Source: Phycicoccus sp. HDW14 (GTDB taxonomy: Bacteria > Actinomycetota > Actinomycetes > Actinomycetales > Dermatophilaceae). Taken from it: 64,000 bases of DNA. How positions within the stretch are numbered: position 1 is the stretch's first letter; the number at the start of each line of letters is the position of its first letter. The position numbers were made by a program, and so were the translations under genes. Shown piece after piece: positions 52,746 through 61,641 of the stretch. The notes under the pieces are model-generated. The model saw only the letters and a list, made by a program, of their open reading frames with translations, made no database searches and was not told the origin of the DNA. The stretch spans positions 3,100,001 through 3,164,000 of the forward strand of contig NZ_CP049935.1 in the NCBI RefSeq assembly GCF_011383005.1, given 5' to 3'.

Positions 52746-53695
52746 CGGACCGGCGCGCCGACGGGGGCCGCCTCCCCGGGCAGCGGACGCGGCAGGTCGT
52801 CGACCCGGATGGTCGGCGTGACGAGCAGGGCGCCGAGCGCGGCGGCACCCCCGACGAGCGCGAGCGGTCCGGCGACGAGGGTGACCCAGCGGACCACCAC
52901 CTCGGCCGTCGTCGCCGGGCACTGCCGGTCCGAGAGGGTGAGGGCGACGAGGGTGGCCACCGGGCCGAGGGTGCCGAGCACCGTGAAGGTGGCCGCGGTG
53001 AGGATGTTGCCCACCGACCAGCGGCGCAGCATCGAGTCCAGACCGAGGCTCTCCAGGGCGGGGCGGGGACGCCGGGCGACGGCGAGCAGCGCCGCGAGGA
53101 CCAGCACGGCGAGGACGCCGAGGGCCGCCCCGAGCGGCACGGCGTAGAAGGACCCCGGCCACGGGCCCTGCGACGCGCCGGTCGAGACGTACACGCCGTC
53201 GACGACCCGCTGGCAGGACTCGGTGAAGGACCGCCCGGCCCGCCCGAGGTCGTCCGGCGCACCCCACGCGGCGCCGACGGCGAGCGTCCCCGCGAGCACG
53301 GCGGCCGCGACGACGAGCAGGCCGGTGGCCGTCCTCGGGAGCAGGCCGCGCACCGTGCGGGTCTCGACGACGGCGGCGCGCCGGACCCCGACAGCGGGGC
53401 GCGCGGTCAGCTCGCCGACGATCGTCCCGAGGAGGACGCCGGCGCCGACGGCGGCCGGCGCGAGGGCCGTGAGCCGGCCCAGGGCATCGACCCGTTGGCC
53501 GAGGACCAGCAGCAGCCCGCCGGCCAGGATGCCCAGGAGGAGGCCGACCACCCGCCAGGCCCGGGTGCGCCCGGCGATCCGGACGAGGTCGGGGTGCTCG
53601 TTGACGCCCACCGTGACGGTGCGCCGCCGCACGAGCGCGACGGCGAACGCGACGACGGCGACCGGCAGGGCCAGGACCGAGATGCCGATGCCCAT
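52742..53695 (-). CDS. Multi-pass membrane protein controlled with a GntR regulator
   Basis: 317 residues with eight or so hydrophobic helices (VLALPVAVVAFAVALVRR, VVGLLLGILAGGLLLVLGQ, LLVVAAAVLAGTLAVGAAW, AALGVLAVLVLAALLAVARR). I do not recognise a named family; a DUF1648-like relation is possible. The region between helices 4 and 5 (RSFTESCQRVVDGVYVST) is outside. Possibly a small-molecule exporter or envelope stress component. The promoter carries TTTGTGTC repeats. Confidence 0.72.
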   Translation of the reverse strand: MGIGISVLALPVAVVAFAVALVRRRTVTVGVNEHPDLVRIAGRTRAWRVVGLLLGILAGGLLLVLGQRVDALGRLTALAPAAVGAGVLLGTIVGELTARPAVGVRRAAVVETRTVRGLLPRTATGLLVVAAAVLAGTLAVGAAWGAPDDLGRAGRSFTESCQRVVDGVYVSTGASQGPWPGSFYAVPLGAALGVLAVLVLAALLAVARRPRPALESLGLDSMLRRWSVGNILTAATFTVLGTLGPVATLVALTLSDRQCPATTAEVVVRWVTLVAGPLALVGGAAALGALLVTPTIRVDDLPRPLPGEAAPVGAPVR

Positions 53696-53706
53696 GGCTC
53701 CTCCTG

Positions 53707-53778
53707 TTTGTGTCGAATGACTGGTACAAGTCCGAGGATGGCGGCCGGTCGTCGTTTGTGTCAAGCACTTGTGACAAA
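53707..53778. promoter_or_regulatory. TTTGTGTC repeats upstream of the GntR pair
   Basis: TTTGTGTCGAATGACTGGTACAAG (53707-53730) and TTTGTGTCAAGCACTTGTGACAAA (53755-53778) are two similar imperfect dyads in an AT-richer stretch, 48 bp apart. They are good candidates for binding by the GntR regulator. Confidence 0.5.
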
Positions 53779-53910
53779 TAGGCTCGGACGGGCTCACCGG
53801 CCCCGTCGTCCGCGGCGACCCCGGGCCGGTGCGGCGGACGGCCCGGAGGACCGGGGCCCTCGACCGGGGCTCTCAGGTGGCCCACGGCCGCCCGTGGCAG
53901 GATCGGGGGG

Positions 53911-55037
53911 GTGACGAGCCCGCTGGACTGGATCAGGCAGGCCGCCGAGGCCCGGGCCGACGCGGGCCTGACCCGCCGGCTCGTCGCCACGAAGGCGCAC
54001 GACGTCGTCGACCTCGCCGGCAACGACTACCTCGGCCTGCGCCACCACCCCGCGGTCGTCGCGGGCGCCGTCGCCGCCGTCGAGACCTACGGCACCGGGG
54101 CGGGGGCGTCGCGCCTAATCACCGGCACCCTCGACGTCCACGAGGAGCTCGAGGCGGCGCTCACCGCCCTCACCGGCGCGCCGTCGGCCCTCGTCCTCTC
54201 GAGCGGGTACGCCGCCAACCTCGCCGCCCTGACCACGCTCGCCGACGCCGGCACCCTCGTCGTCAGCGACGAGCACGCCCACGCCTCGCTCATCGACGGC
54301 TGCCGGCTCTCCCGGGCCGCGGTCTCGGTGTCGCGGCACAACGACCTCGAGCACGTCGCCGAGCTGCTGGCCCGCCGCGAGACCCCCCGGGCGGTGGTCG
54401 TCGTCGAGTCGGTGTACTCGGTGCTCGGCGACGCCGCCCCCGTCGAGGACCTCGTGGCCCTGACGGCCGAGGCCGGGGCCCTCCTCGTCGTCGACGAGGC
54501 GCACGCGCTCGGTGTCGTCGGGCCGGGCGGCGCCGGGCTCGTCGCGGCCGCCGGCGCGTCGGAGGCCGAGCACGTCGTCGTCACGACCACCCTCTCGAAG
54601 TCGATGGCCGCCCAGGGCGGTGTCGTCCTGGGCTCGCCGGTCGTGCGCGAGCACCTCGTCAACACGGCGCGCCCGTTCATCTACGACACCGGGCTGGCGC
54701 CGGGGTCCGCGGGGGCCGCGCTCGCCGCCCTCGGCGTGCTGCGCGACCACCCCGAGCTGCCGGCCCGCCTGCACGCCAACGCCGCCCGGCTCGCCGAGAC
54801 CTTCGGGGTCCCGGTACCCGACGGCGCCGTGATGTCGGTGCCGATGCCCGGGCCGCACGAGACGGTCGAGGCCGTCGAGCGAGCCGCGGCGCTCGGGGTG
54901 CGCGTGGGGGCCTTCCGGCCGCCCTCGACCCCGACAGCTCGTCCCGCCTGCGCGTCACGGCCCACGCCGACCACACCGAGCACGACCTCGACCGCGCGTG
55001 CTCCGTTCTCGCACAGCTCGTCCCGGCCCGCGGCTGA
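53911..55037 (+). CDS. bioF: 8-amino-7-oxononanoate synthase, frame broken as sequenced
   Basis: PLP-dependent condensing enzyme that makes KAPA from pimeloyl-ACP and alanine. Motifs: LAGNDYLGLRHHP, GTGAGASRLITGTLDVHEELE, VVDEAHALGVVGPGGAG and the PLP lysine K230 in TTTLSKSMAAQGG. The frame breaks at the C-run 54929-54932; one added C restores STPDSSSRLRVTAHADHTEHDLDRACSVLAQL and 375 residues to TGA 55037. bioD follows within 12 bp. Confidence 0.93.
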
Positions 55038-55048
55038 TCGACCACCCG

Positions 55049-55755
55049 GTGTCCGACCCCGCGCACTGCCGTCCGTCGTCCTCGTCACGGGGACGGGCAC
55101 GGGCGTCGGCAAGACCGTCGTCACCGCGGCCCTCGCGGCCCTGGTGCGCGGGCGGGGCAGCGTCGCGGCGGTCGTCAAGCCGACCCAGACCGGCGTGCTC
55201 GCCGACGAGCCGGGCGACGTCGACGAGGTGCGCCGGCTCGTCGGCGACGACCTGAGCGTCCACGAGCTCGTCCGGCTGCGTGACCCGCTCTCCCCCGAGG
55301 CCGCGGCCCGCCGTGAGGGGGTCGCCCTGCCGCCGGTCGCGGTGCACGCCAGGCGGATCGGTGAGCTGGCGTCCGCCGCCGACGTCACGATCGTCGAGGG
55401 TGCCGGCGGGTTGCTCGTCCGGCTCGACGGACGGGGCGGCACGCTGGCCGACCTCGGGACGGCGTTGCGCTACAAGGGCATCAGCTGCGGGGTGGTGCTC
55501 GTCGCCTCCGCCGGGCTCGGTGTGCTGAGCACCGCTGCGCTGACCGCCGAGGCACTGTCCGCGCGGGGCATCCCGCTGCTCGGAGTCGTCGTCGGGTCGT
55601 GGCCCGCCGACCCCGGGCTCGCCGAGACGGAGAACCTCCACGACCTGCCGCGCGTCACCGGTGCGCCGCTGTGGGGTCGGGTGCCCGAGGGTGCGGGGTC
55701 GCTCGCGGCCGCCGACTTCGCCGCCGCGGTCCCCGGCTGGTTCGACATCACCTGA
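55049..55755 (+). CDS. bioD: Dethiobiotin synthetase, start probably affected by a frame break
   Basis: P-loop GTGTGVGKT near residue 12; later EGAGGLLVRLDGRGGTLADLG and VLVASAGLGVLSTAALTAEAL belong to the dethiobiotin synthetase family, which closes the ureido ring. No start codon is in frame near the N-terminus; adding one C to 55057-55060 makes GTG 55049 the start (VSDPRALPSVVLVTGTG, 235 residues). This repair is less certain than the others because it lies at the 5' end. Confidence 0.9.
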
Positions 55756-55768
55756 CCGCCCCCCCAAT

Positions 55769-55843
55769 CCGACTCATTGCCCAGAACCCACCTCCAGGGA
55801 CCGGATCAGGGGCCTCCGAGGTGGGTGATGGGCAATCAGTCGG
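55769..55843. repeat. Palindromic repeat family C, copy 2
   Basis: 75 bp, CCGACTCATTGCCCAGAACC at the left and the complement ending GGGCAATCAGTCGG at the right. Starts 13 bp after the bioD stop; 23 bp before the phosphatase start. Confidence 0.8.
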
Positions 55844-55865
55844 GCGGTGTGGGGAGGATGGGGGC

Positions 55866-56381
55866 ATGAGTGCTGCCGACCGCCCGTACCGCGTCACCGT
55901 CGTCTGTCACGGCAACATCTGCCGCTCGCCGATGGCCCAGTTCCTCCTGCGCGAGGCCCTCGACGAGGCCGGGCTGGGCGAGCGGGTCGTCGTCGACTCC
56001 GCCGGCACCTCGGCCGAGGAGCTCGGCAACACGGTCCACCCGCGCACCGTCGGCGTGCTGCGCCGGCACGGCCACCCGGACCTCGGGTGGGGCGAGCACC
56101 GTGCCCGGCAGTTCCGCCCCGACTGGTTCGACGACACCGACCTCGTGCTCGCCGCCGACCACCCGCACGCCGACCGGTTGTCGCGCCTGGCCCGCGACGA
56201 GGACGACGCCGCGAAGGTCCACCTGGTGCGCTCCTTCGACCCCGAGGCCGTGGCCGCCGGCGAGCTCGGGATGGACGACCCCTGGTACGGCGGTGACGCC
56301 GAGTACGAGCAGACCTACGACGAGATCCGAGCCGCCGTCCCGGGCATCGTCGAGCACGTCCGGGCCGCCCTCGACGGCTGA
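55866..56381 (+). CDS. Low-molecular-weight protein-tyrosine phosphatase
   Basis: 171 residues. The phosphate loop CHGNICRSP (C14 nucleophile, R20) starts the protein; the general-acid region is DDPWYGGDAEYEQTYDEI, with the conserved DPW(Y). These phosphatases are soluble or secreted, like PtpA; substrates are unknown here. ATG 55866. Confidence 0.93.
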   Translation: MSAADRPYRVTVVCHGNICRSPMAQFLLREALDEAGLGERVVVDSAGTSAEELGNTVHPRTVGVLRRHGHPDLGWGEHRARQFRPDWFDDTDLVLAADHPHADRLSRLARDEDDAAKVHLVRSFDPEAVAAGELGMDDPWYGGDAEYEQTYDEIRAAVPGIVEHVRAALDG

Positions 56382-56434
56382 CACCCGCGGACCGCCCCGG
56401 CGCGCCACGCCGCCGCTCTGGGAGGATGGGCCCC

Positions 56435-57882
56435 ATGCCGAGCACCACCCCTGCCGCCACCGGCCTCTCGCACGCCCGGAGCCTGGCCGACCTCGCCCCG
56501 CCGATCGCCCTCGGGGCCCTCGACGGCCGGTACCGCGGCGTCGTCGCGCCGCTCGTCGACCACCTCTCCGAGCCCGCGCTCAACCGGGCCCGCATCCACG
56601 TCGAGGTCGAGTGGCTGCTGCACCTCACCGAGCGCGAGGTCGTGCCCGGCGTGCGGCGCCTCACCGAGCGCGAGCAGGCCGCACTGCGCGAGGTCGTCGC
56701 CGGCTTCGGGGCCGACGAGATCGACGAGATGGCCGCCACCGAGCGGGTCACCCAGCACGACGTCAAGGCCGTCGAGTACTTCCTCAAGGCCCGCCTGCGC
56801 GACATCGCCCCCGCCGAGGAGGACGCCGGCCTCGCCGAGCTCATCCACTTCTGCTGCACGAGCGAGGACATCAACAACCTCTCGTACGCGGTGATGGTCA
56901 AGGGCGCCGTGCACGACGTCTGGCTCCCCGCGCCACCGCCCTCGTCGAGAAGCTCACCGAGATGGCGCGCGAGCTCGCCGACGTCCCGCTGCTCGCGCAC
57001 ACCCACGGCCAGCCGGCGACCCCGACGACGATGGGCAAGGAGCTCGCGGTCCTCGCGTGGCGCCTGCGCCGGCAGCTGCGGCGCGTCGAGGACGCCGACT
57101 TCCTCGGCAAGCTCAACGGCGCCACCGGCACCTACGGCGCGCACCTCGCGGCCGTCCCGGGTGCGGACTGGCAGGAGGTCAGCCGCACCTTCGTCGAGCA
57201 CCTCGGGCTGACGTGGAACCCGCTGACCACGCAGATCGAGAGCCACGACTGGCAGGCCGAGCTGTACGCCGACCTCGCCCGCTTCAACCGGGTGCTGCAC
57301 AACATGTGCACCGACGTGTGGACCTACATCTCGCTCGGCTACTTCGCCCAGGTCCGCGGTCAGGGCACCGTCGGCTCGAGCACGATGCCGCACAAGGTCA
57401 ACCCGATCCGGTTCGAGAACGCCGAGGCCAACCTCGAGGTCAGCAACGCCCTCCTCGACGTCCTCGCCTCGACGCTCGTCCAGAGCCGGCTGCAGCGTGA
57501 CCTCACCGACTCCTCGATGCAGCGCAACATCGGGTCGGCCTTCGGGCACGGGCTGCTGGCCATCGACAACGCGCACCGCGGGCTCGACGGCCTCGACGCC
57601 GTGCCCGCCACGATGGCCGCCGACCTCGACGCCAACTGGGAGGTGCTCGGCGAGCCCGTCCAGTCGGCGATGCGGGCCCTCGGCGCCCAGGGCGTGCCGG
57701 GGATGGAGGAGCCGTACGAGCGGCTCAAGGAGCTGACCCGCGGCCGGCGCATCGGGCAGGCCGACCTCGTCGAGTTCGTCCGCGGCCTCGGGCTGCCCGC
57801 CGAGGTCGAGGAGCGGCTCGCCGCGCTGACGCCCGCGTCGTACGTCGGGCTCGCCCCCGAGCTGGTCCAGCACCTGCCGTGA
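56435..57882 (+). CDS. purB: Adenylosuccinate lyase, frame broken as sequenced
   Basis: Fumarase/aspartase superfamily enzyme of purine synthesis. ATG 56435 has GGAGG nine bases upstream. The signature GSSTMPHKVNPI is complete, as are CCTSEDINNLSYAV, LLAHTHGQPATPTTMGKEL and SSMQRNIGSAFGH. The frame breaks at the C-run 56936-56939; one added C joins VHDVWLP to RATALVEKLTEMA and gives 482 residues to TGA 57882. purB is normally essential, so the break must be an artefact or be bypassed. The GNAT gene overlaps its stop (GTGA). Confidence 0.94.
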
Positions 57883-58354
57883 GCGGCGTCGGGGACGGGC
57901 CGGTCATCCGGCCGGCCGACCTCGCCGACCCCGGGTGGCGGCCCTCGTCGCGGAGCACCTCGCCGAGATGGAGCCGACGGCGCCCGCGTGCAGCCGGCAC
58001 GCGCTGTCGGTCGAGCAGTTCCGTGACCCCGTCGTCCGGTTGTGGGTGGCCGAGGCCGACCCCCTCCTCGTCGGGTCGGTGGCGCTCAAGGACCTCGGCG
58101 GCGGCCACCTCGAGCTGAAGACGATGCGCACCAGCCCGTCGGTGCGTGGCAGCGGGCTGGGGCGTCGGCTGCTGCTCCACGCGCTCGCCGAGGCCCGGGC
58201 GGTCGGGGCGACGCGCGTCAGCCTCGAGACCGGGTCGGGGGCCGTGTTCGAGCCGGCGCGCACGCTCTACCGCTCGCACGGGTTCGTCGACTGCGAGCCG
58301 TTCGCCGACTACCGCCCCGACCCCCACAGCACCTTCCTCACCCTCGCCCTCTGA
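57879..58354 (+). CDS. GNAT-family acetyltransferase, frame broken as sequenced
   Basis: From GTG 57879 (VSGVGDGPVIRPADLADP) the frame breaks at 57929-57935 (CCCC then GGG); one added base joins it to VAALVAEHLAEMEPTAPACSRHALSVEQF. The acetyl-CoA-binding segment is LKTMRTSPSVRGSGLGRRLLLHALAEARAVGATRVSLETG, with the R/QxxGxG/A pattern (RGSGLG). C-terminal ARTLYRSHGFVDCEPF is typical. 158 residues. Substrate unknown. Confidence 0.85.
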
Positions 58355-58422
58355 CGTCCTCGGCCGCGGCGGCGCCTCGGGCCCGTGCCACACTGTCCGC
58401 GTCGTCGTCGGAGGGGGAGGCC

Positions 58423-59175
58423 ATGGGACGGGTGTCGGACACGGGGTCGGGGCGGGCCGTGGCGGTCGCCGCCGCCTGCGCGGTGCTGCTGCTCGGCGCG
58501 TGCTCCGGGGGGTCCGGCGACCCGGCGCCCCGCCGCAGTGCCCCGTCGACCAGCTCGTCGGCCTCCGCCTCCCCGTCGGCGAGCCCCTCGCCGACCCCGA
58601 AGCCCGGACGCGTCGACACCCGGGCGTTCTTCGACGACCTCGAGGCCGCAGTCGCCGGCCAGGACACCGCCGACGTGCACCTCGAGTCGCCGTACGAGGG
58701 CATCTACGCCGAGATCCAGACGTCCACCGCGTCGATGCGCGTCCAGTACCAGGACGCCGACCGATGGCTACGGGTCGTCGTCATCGGTGACCGCGCTTGG
58801 ACCCTCGACGAGAACGCGACCGACGCGCCCTGGAAGAAGGTCACGCACGCGCCCGACGACATCCGGAAGGCGGTCCCCGCCCACCTGGTCCGGGAGTGGC
58901 GGGCCGGCGCACGCTCGGTGACCCGCGGGAGCACCGAGACCGTGGAGGGACACCGGATCACCTCCTACACGGTCGTCCTCTCGGCCGAGCGGGCCTACGG
59001 AGCCATCGGCCTCGAGGCCCCGCGGAAGGGCCCGTCGACGGTCCGGCTCTTGGTCCGCCTCGACGAGCGCGGCCTGCCGACCGAGGCGAGTGCCGCACTG
59101 GACAAGGGGAAGCTCGAGATCGAGTACCGGTCCTGGGGCGCCGCCCTCGAGATCGTCGCGCCGCCGGTCGGCTGA
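58423..59175 (+). CDS. Hypothetical lipoprotein
   Basis: 250 residues. Signal peptide with lipobox LLGAC (C27), then a Ser/Pro/Ala linker (APSTSSSASASPSASPSPTP), then a beta-rich domain of about 180 residues (VHLESPYEGIYAEIQTSTASMRVQYQDADRWLRVVVIGDRAWTLDENATDAPWKKV). The W-Y-V-V pattern resembles LppX/LprG-type lipoproteins that bind lipids, but the match is weak. Anchored outside. GGAGGGGGAGG precedes the ATG. Confidence 0.8.
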   Translation: MGRVSDTGSGRAVAVAAACAVLLLGACSGGSGDPAPRRSAPSTSSSASASPSASPSPTPKPGRVDTRAFFDDLEAAVAGQDTADVHLESPYEGIYAEIQTSTASMRVQYQDADRWLRVVVIGDRAWTLDENATDAPWKKVTHAPDDIRKAVPAHLVREWRAGARSVTRGSTETVEGHRITSYTVVLSAERAYGAIGLEAPRKGPSTVRLLVRLDERGLPTEASAALDKGKLEIEYRSWGAALEIVAPPVG

Positions 59176-59199
59176 CCGCGCCCCGCCCCTGCTCCCCAC

Positions 59200-59253
59200 C
59201 GCGAACGTGTGTGAAGACCGTCGACATCCCGACGGTCTTCACACACGTTCGCG
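59200..59253. repeat. Palindromic repeat family A, copy 4
   Basis: 54 bp, arm CGCGAACGTGTGTGAAGACC and its complement, with the inner GTCG/CGAC stem. Starts 25 bp after the lipoprotein stop. Confidence 0.85.
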
Positions 59254-59293
59254 GGAGGGTGGGCGGTGGGCGGCCCTGTGGGATGGTGTCGGC

Positions 59294-59698
59294 ATGGCGA
59301 CCCAGGACCCGAAGCCCGTCGACCGCGACGACGTCGACGGCATCGCGCTGGCCCTGCCCGAGGTGACCCGCGAGGGCACCGACGAGCACCCGGCGTACGC
59401 GGTGCGCGGCAAGACCTTCGTCGTGTGGCGTGGCCCCCGCAAGGACGCCCTCGAGCCCGACACCGGCGAGCGGATGCCGGACGTCATCTCGATCGTCACC
59501 CCGGGGCAGGAGGACAAGATCGCGATCCTCGCTCTCGGCGAACCCTGGTTCACGACACCGCACTTCGACGGGTACGACGCCGTCCTCGTGCGCGAGCGCG
59601 ACCTCGGGCGACTCGACTACCTCGAGCTCGCGGAGATCATCACCGACGCGTGGGCGACCCGGGCACCGAAGAAGCTCGTCAAGGAGCACCTCGGCTGA
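59294..59698 (+). CDS. MmcQ/YjbR family protein
   Basis: 134 residues of the YjbR fold: DDVDGIALALPEVTREGTDEHPAYAVRGKTFVVWRGP, then VISIVTPGQEDKIAILALGEPWFTTPHFDGYDAVLVRERDLGRLDYLELAEIITDAWATRAPKKLVKEHL. It is a small beta-alpha protein of the CyaY-like/MmcQ class, suggested to bind DNA or ligands; role unknown. ATG 59294. It converges on the sugar-transport operon. Confidence 0.88.
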   Translation: MATQDPKPVDRDDVDGIALALPEVTREGTDEHPAYAVRGKTFVVWRGPRKDALEPDTGERMPDVISIVTPGQEDKIAILALGEPWFTTPHFDGYDAVLVRERDLGRLDYLELAEIITDAWATRAPKKLVKEHLG

Positions 59699-59725
59699 CG
59701 CCTCCCTCCCTCCTTCCCCCAACCC

Positions 59726-59779
59726 CGCGAATGTGTGTGAACCCGCCGGGGATCCCCGGCGGGTTCACACACATTCGCG
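59726..59779. repeat. Palindromic repeat family A, copy 5
   Basis: 54 bp, arm CGCGAATGTGTGTGAACCC, perfect through the centre. It sits between convergent genes, 27 bp after the MmcQ stop and 35 bp after the permease stop, and is flanked by pyrimidine- and purine-rich tracts. Confidence 0.87.
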
Positions 59780-59814
59780 GAAGGGAAGGGGAAGGAGGGG
59801 GCGGCGGGCCGGGG

Positions 59815-60711
59815 TCAGCCCTTCATCCCGCTGAAGGTCATCGTCGCGACGAACTGGCGCTGGGCCACGAGGAAGAACACGACCATCGGCATCGTCGCGA
59901 CGACGTTGCCGGACATGAGCAGCGACCACTCGGTGCGCCGCTGCCCCTGGAAGTTCGCCAGCCCGAGCTGGATCGTGTACCAGCGGTCGTCGTTGATCGC
60001 GATGAGCGGCCAGATGAGGTCGTTCCACGACCCGAGCAGCGTGAAGATGGCGAGCGTGGCGAGGGCCGGCTTCGCGAGGGGGAGCACCACCCGCCAGAAG
60101 ACCCCGAACTGGCTGCAGCCGTCGAGCCGGGCCGCCTCCTCGAGCTCGCGGGGCAGCGACAGGAAGAACTGGCGCATGAGGAAGACCCCGAAGGCCGACG
60201 TCAGCCACGGGAGGATCACCGCCGGAAGGGTGTTCACGACGCCGAGCTTCGTGAACATGATGTAGGTCGGGATCATCAGCAGCTGGGTCGGGATCATGAT
60301 CGTTCCGACGAGCAGGACGAAGGACACCCCGCGGCCGGCGAAGCGCAGCCGGGAGAACCCGTAGCCGGCCATCGAGCAGAGCACCAGGTGGGCGAGGATC
60401 GCGCAGGTCGCCACGACCACGCTGTTGGCCAGCCAGCGCAGGACGTCGGACTCGTGGAAGAGCCGGACGTAGCCGTCGACGGTCGGGTGCGCGGGGAAGA
60501 ACGTGGGCGGCACCTGCCGGATCTCGGCGTCGGTCTTGAACGACGCGAGCACCATCTGCAGCAGGGGCATGACGAAGACGACGGCCAGCGGCAGGAGCAG
60601 CAGGTGGTAGGGACTGAACGGGAGCCGCCACCGTCGTCGACGGTCCCCTCCGTCATGCAGCCCCGCCGGGGTGTCGTCGGTCGTCGGGGTCGGCGCCGTC
60701 GAGAGGGCCAT
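59815..60711 (-). CDS. Carbohydrate ABC transporter permease (MalG-like)
   Basis: 298 residues, six membrane helices after a disordered N-terminus of 30 residues. The EAA loop is ELEEAARLDGCSQFGVFWRVVLPLAKPALATLAIF (about 193-227), and the tail QRQFVATMTFSGMKG is typical for the second permease of CUT1 sugar importers. Its start overlaps the first permease stop (TGATG). No ATPase gene is near; these systems usually borrow a shared one. Confidence 0.93.
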   Translation of the reverse strand: MALSTAPTPTTDDTPAGLHDGGDRRRRWRLPFSPYHLLLLPLAVVFVMPLLQMVLASFKTDAEIRQVPPTFFPAHPTVDGYVRLFHESDVLRWLANSVVVATCAILAHLVLCSMAGYGFSRLRFAGRGVSFVLLVGTIMIPTQLLMIPTYIMFTKLGVVNTLPAVILPWLTSAFGVFLMRQFFLSLPRELEEAARLDGCSQFGVFWRVVLPLAKPALATLAIFTLLGSWNDLIWPLIAINDDRWYTIQLGLANFQGQRRTEWSLLMSGNVVATMPMVVFFLVAQRQFVATMTFSGMKG

Positions 60712-61586
60712 CAGAAGGCCTGCACCTTCGCGAAGCGGGAGTACAGGATCATCGCGAGGGTGATGACCATCGTCGCCGCGAACAGCACGTACGCGACGGC
60801 CGAGCCGTACCCGAAGTTCAGCTGCTTGAAGGCCTGCTCCCAGAGGTAGTACACGATCGTCTTCGTCGACTCGACGGGTCCGCCGCGGGTCGTCGTGTAG
60901 ACGAGGTCGAACAGCTGGAGGGCCCCGATGAGCTGCCAGATCGTCGTGAAGACCGTGACCGGCGTCAGCTGGGGCAGCACGACGTGCCAGAAGACCTGCC
61001 GGCGGTTCGCGCCGTCGATCATCGCCGCCTCCACGAGGTCGCGCGGGATGTCCTGCAGCGCAGCGAGGTACACGACGACGGTGAAGCCGAGCGAGGCCCA
61101 GAGCGACATCAGCGCGATGACGGTCATCGCCTGGTTCGGGTCCTCGAGGAAGCGCTGCGGAGGCAGGCCGAGCCGGCGGATCACGCTGTTCACGAAGCCG
61201 AACTGCGGGTCGAACAGGTAGTTCGAGAGGATGCCGGTCGCCGCCGCCGAGGCCACGAACGGCACGAACACCGCGGTCCGGTAGAGCCCGATGAAGCGGA
61301 TGCGGCGGTTGAGGGCCAGGGCGATCCCGAGCCCGAGGAGGACCGACGTCGGGACGTAGAGCACGGTGAAGAAGAGCGTGTGCAGCGCCGCCGACCCGAG
61401 CTCGGGGTCGTCGGTCATCCGCGTGTAGTTCTGGAAGCCGACGGCCCGCGCCTCGCTGAACCCGTTCCACTTCAGCTGCGAGAGGTAGAAGGCCCAGCCC
61501 GCCGGGAAGAGCGAGAGCCCGAGGATGACGAGGGTCGACGGCCCGACGAAGAGCCAGCCGGTGGCGGCCCGCCGTGCGCCACCCAC
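60711..61586 (-). CDS. Carbohydrate ABC transporter permease (MalF-like)
   Basis: 291 residues from GTG 61586 (VGGARRAATGWLFVGPSTLVILGLSLFPAGWAFYLS). Six helices; the EAA loop is DLVEAAMIDGANRRQVFWHVVLPQLTPVTVFTTIW. The C-terminus YGSAVAYVLFAATMVITLAMILYSRF is standard for first permeases of CUT1 importers. Partner of the MalG-like protein. Confidence 0.93.
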   Translation of the reverse strand: MGGARRAATGWLFVGPSTLVILGLSLFPAGWAFYLSQLKWNGFSEARAVGFQNYTRMTDDPELGSAALHTLFFTVLYVPTSVLLGLGIALALNRRIRFIGLYRTAVFVPFVASAAATGILSNYLFDPQFGFVNSVIRRLGLPPQRFLEDPNQAMTVIALMSLWASLGFTVVVYLAALQDIPRDLVEAAMIDGANRRQVFWHVVLPQLTPVTVFTTIWQLIGALQLFDLVYTTTRGGPVESTKTIVYYLWEQAFKQLNFGYGSAVAYVLFAATMVITLAMILYSRFAKVQAF

Positions 61587-61641
61587 CGCCCGCCGCCTGA
61601 CGCGGGCCCCGAGGGGCCGCGCGCTGGTGGGGCCGAGGCGG

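Noticed and set aside
56435..57882. purB as a pseudogene
   Set aside because: One base restores the entire enzyme; such a loss should be lethal without purines, and the break fits the homopolymer pattern.
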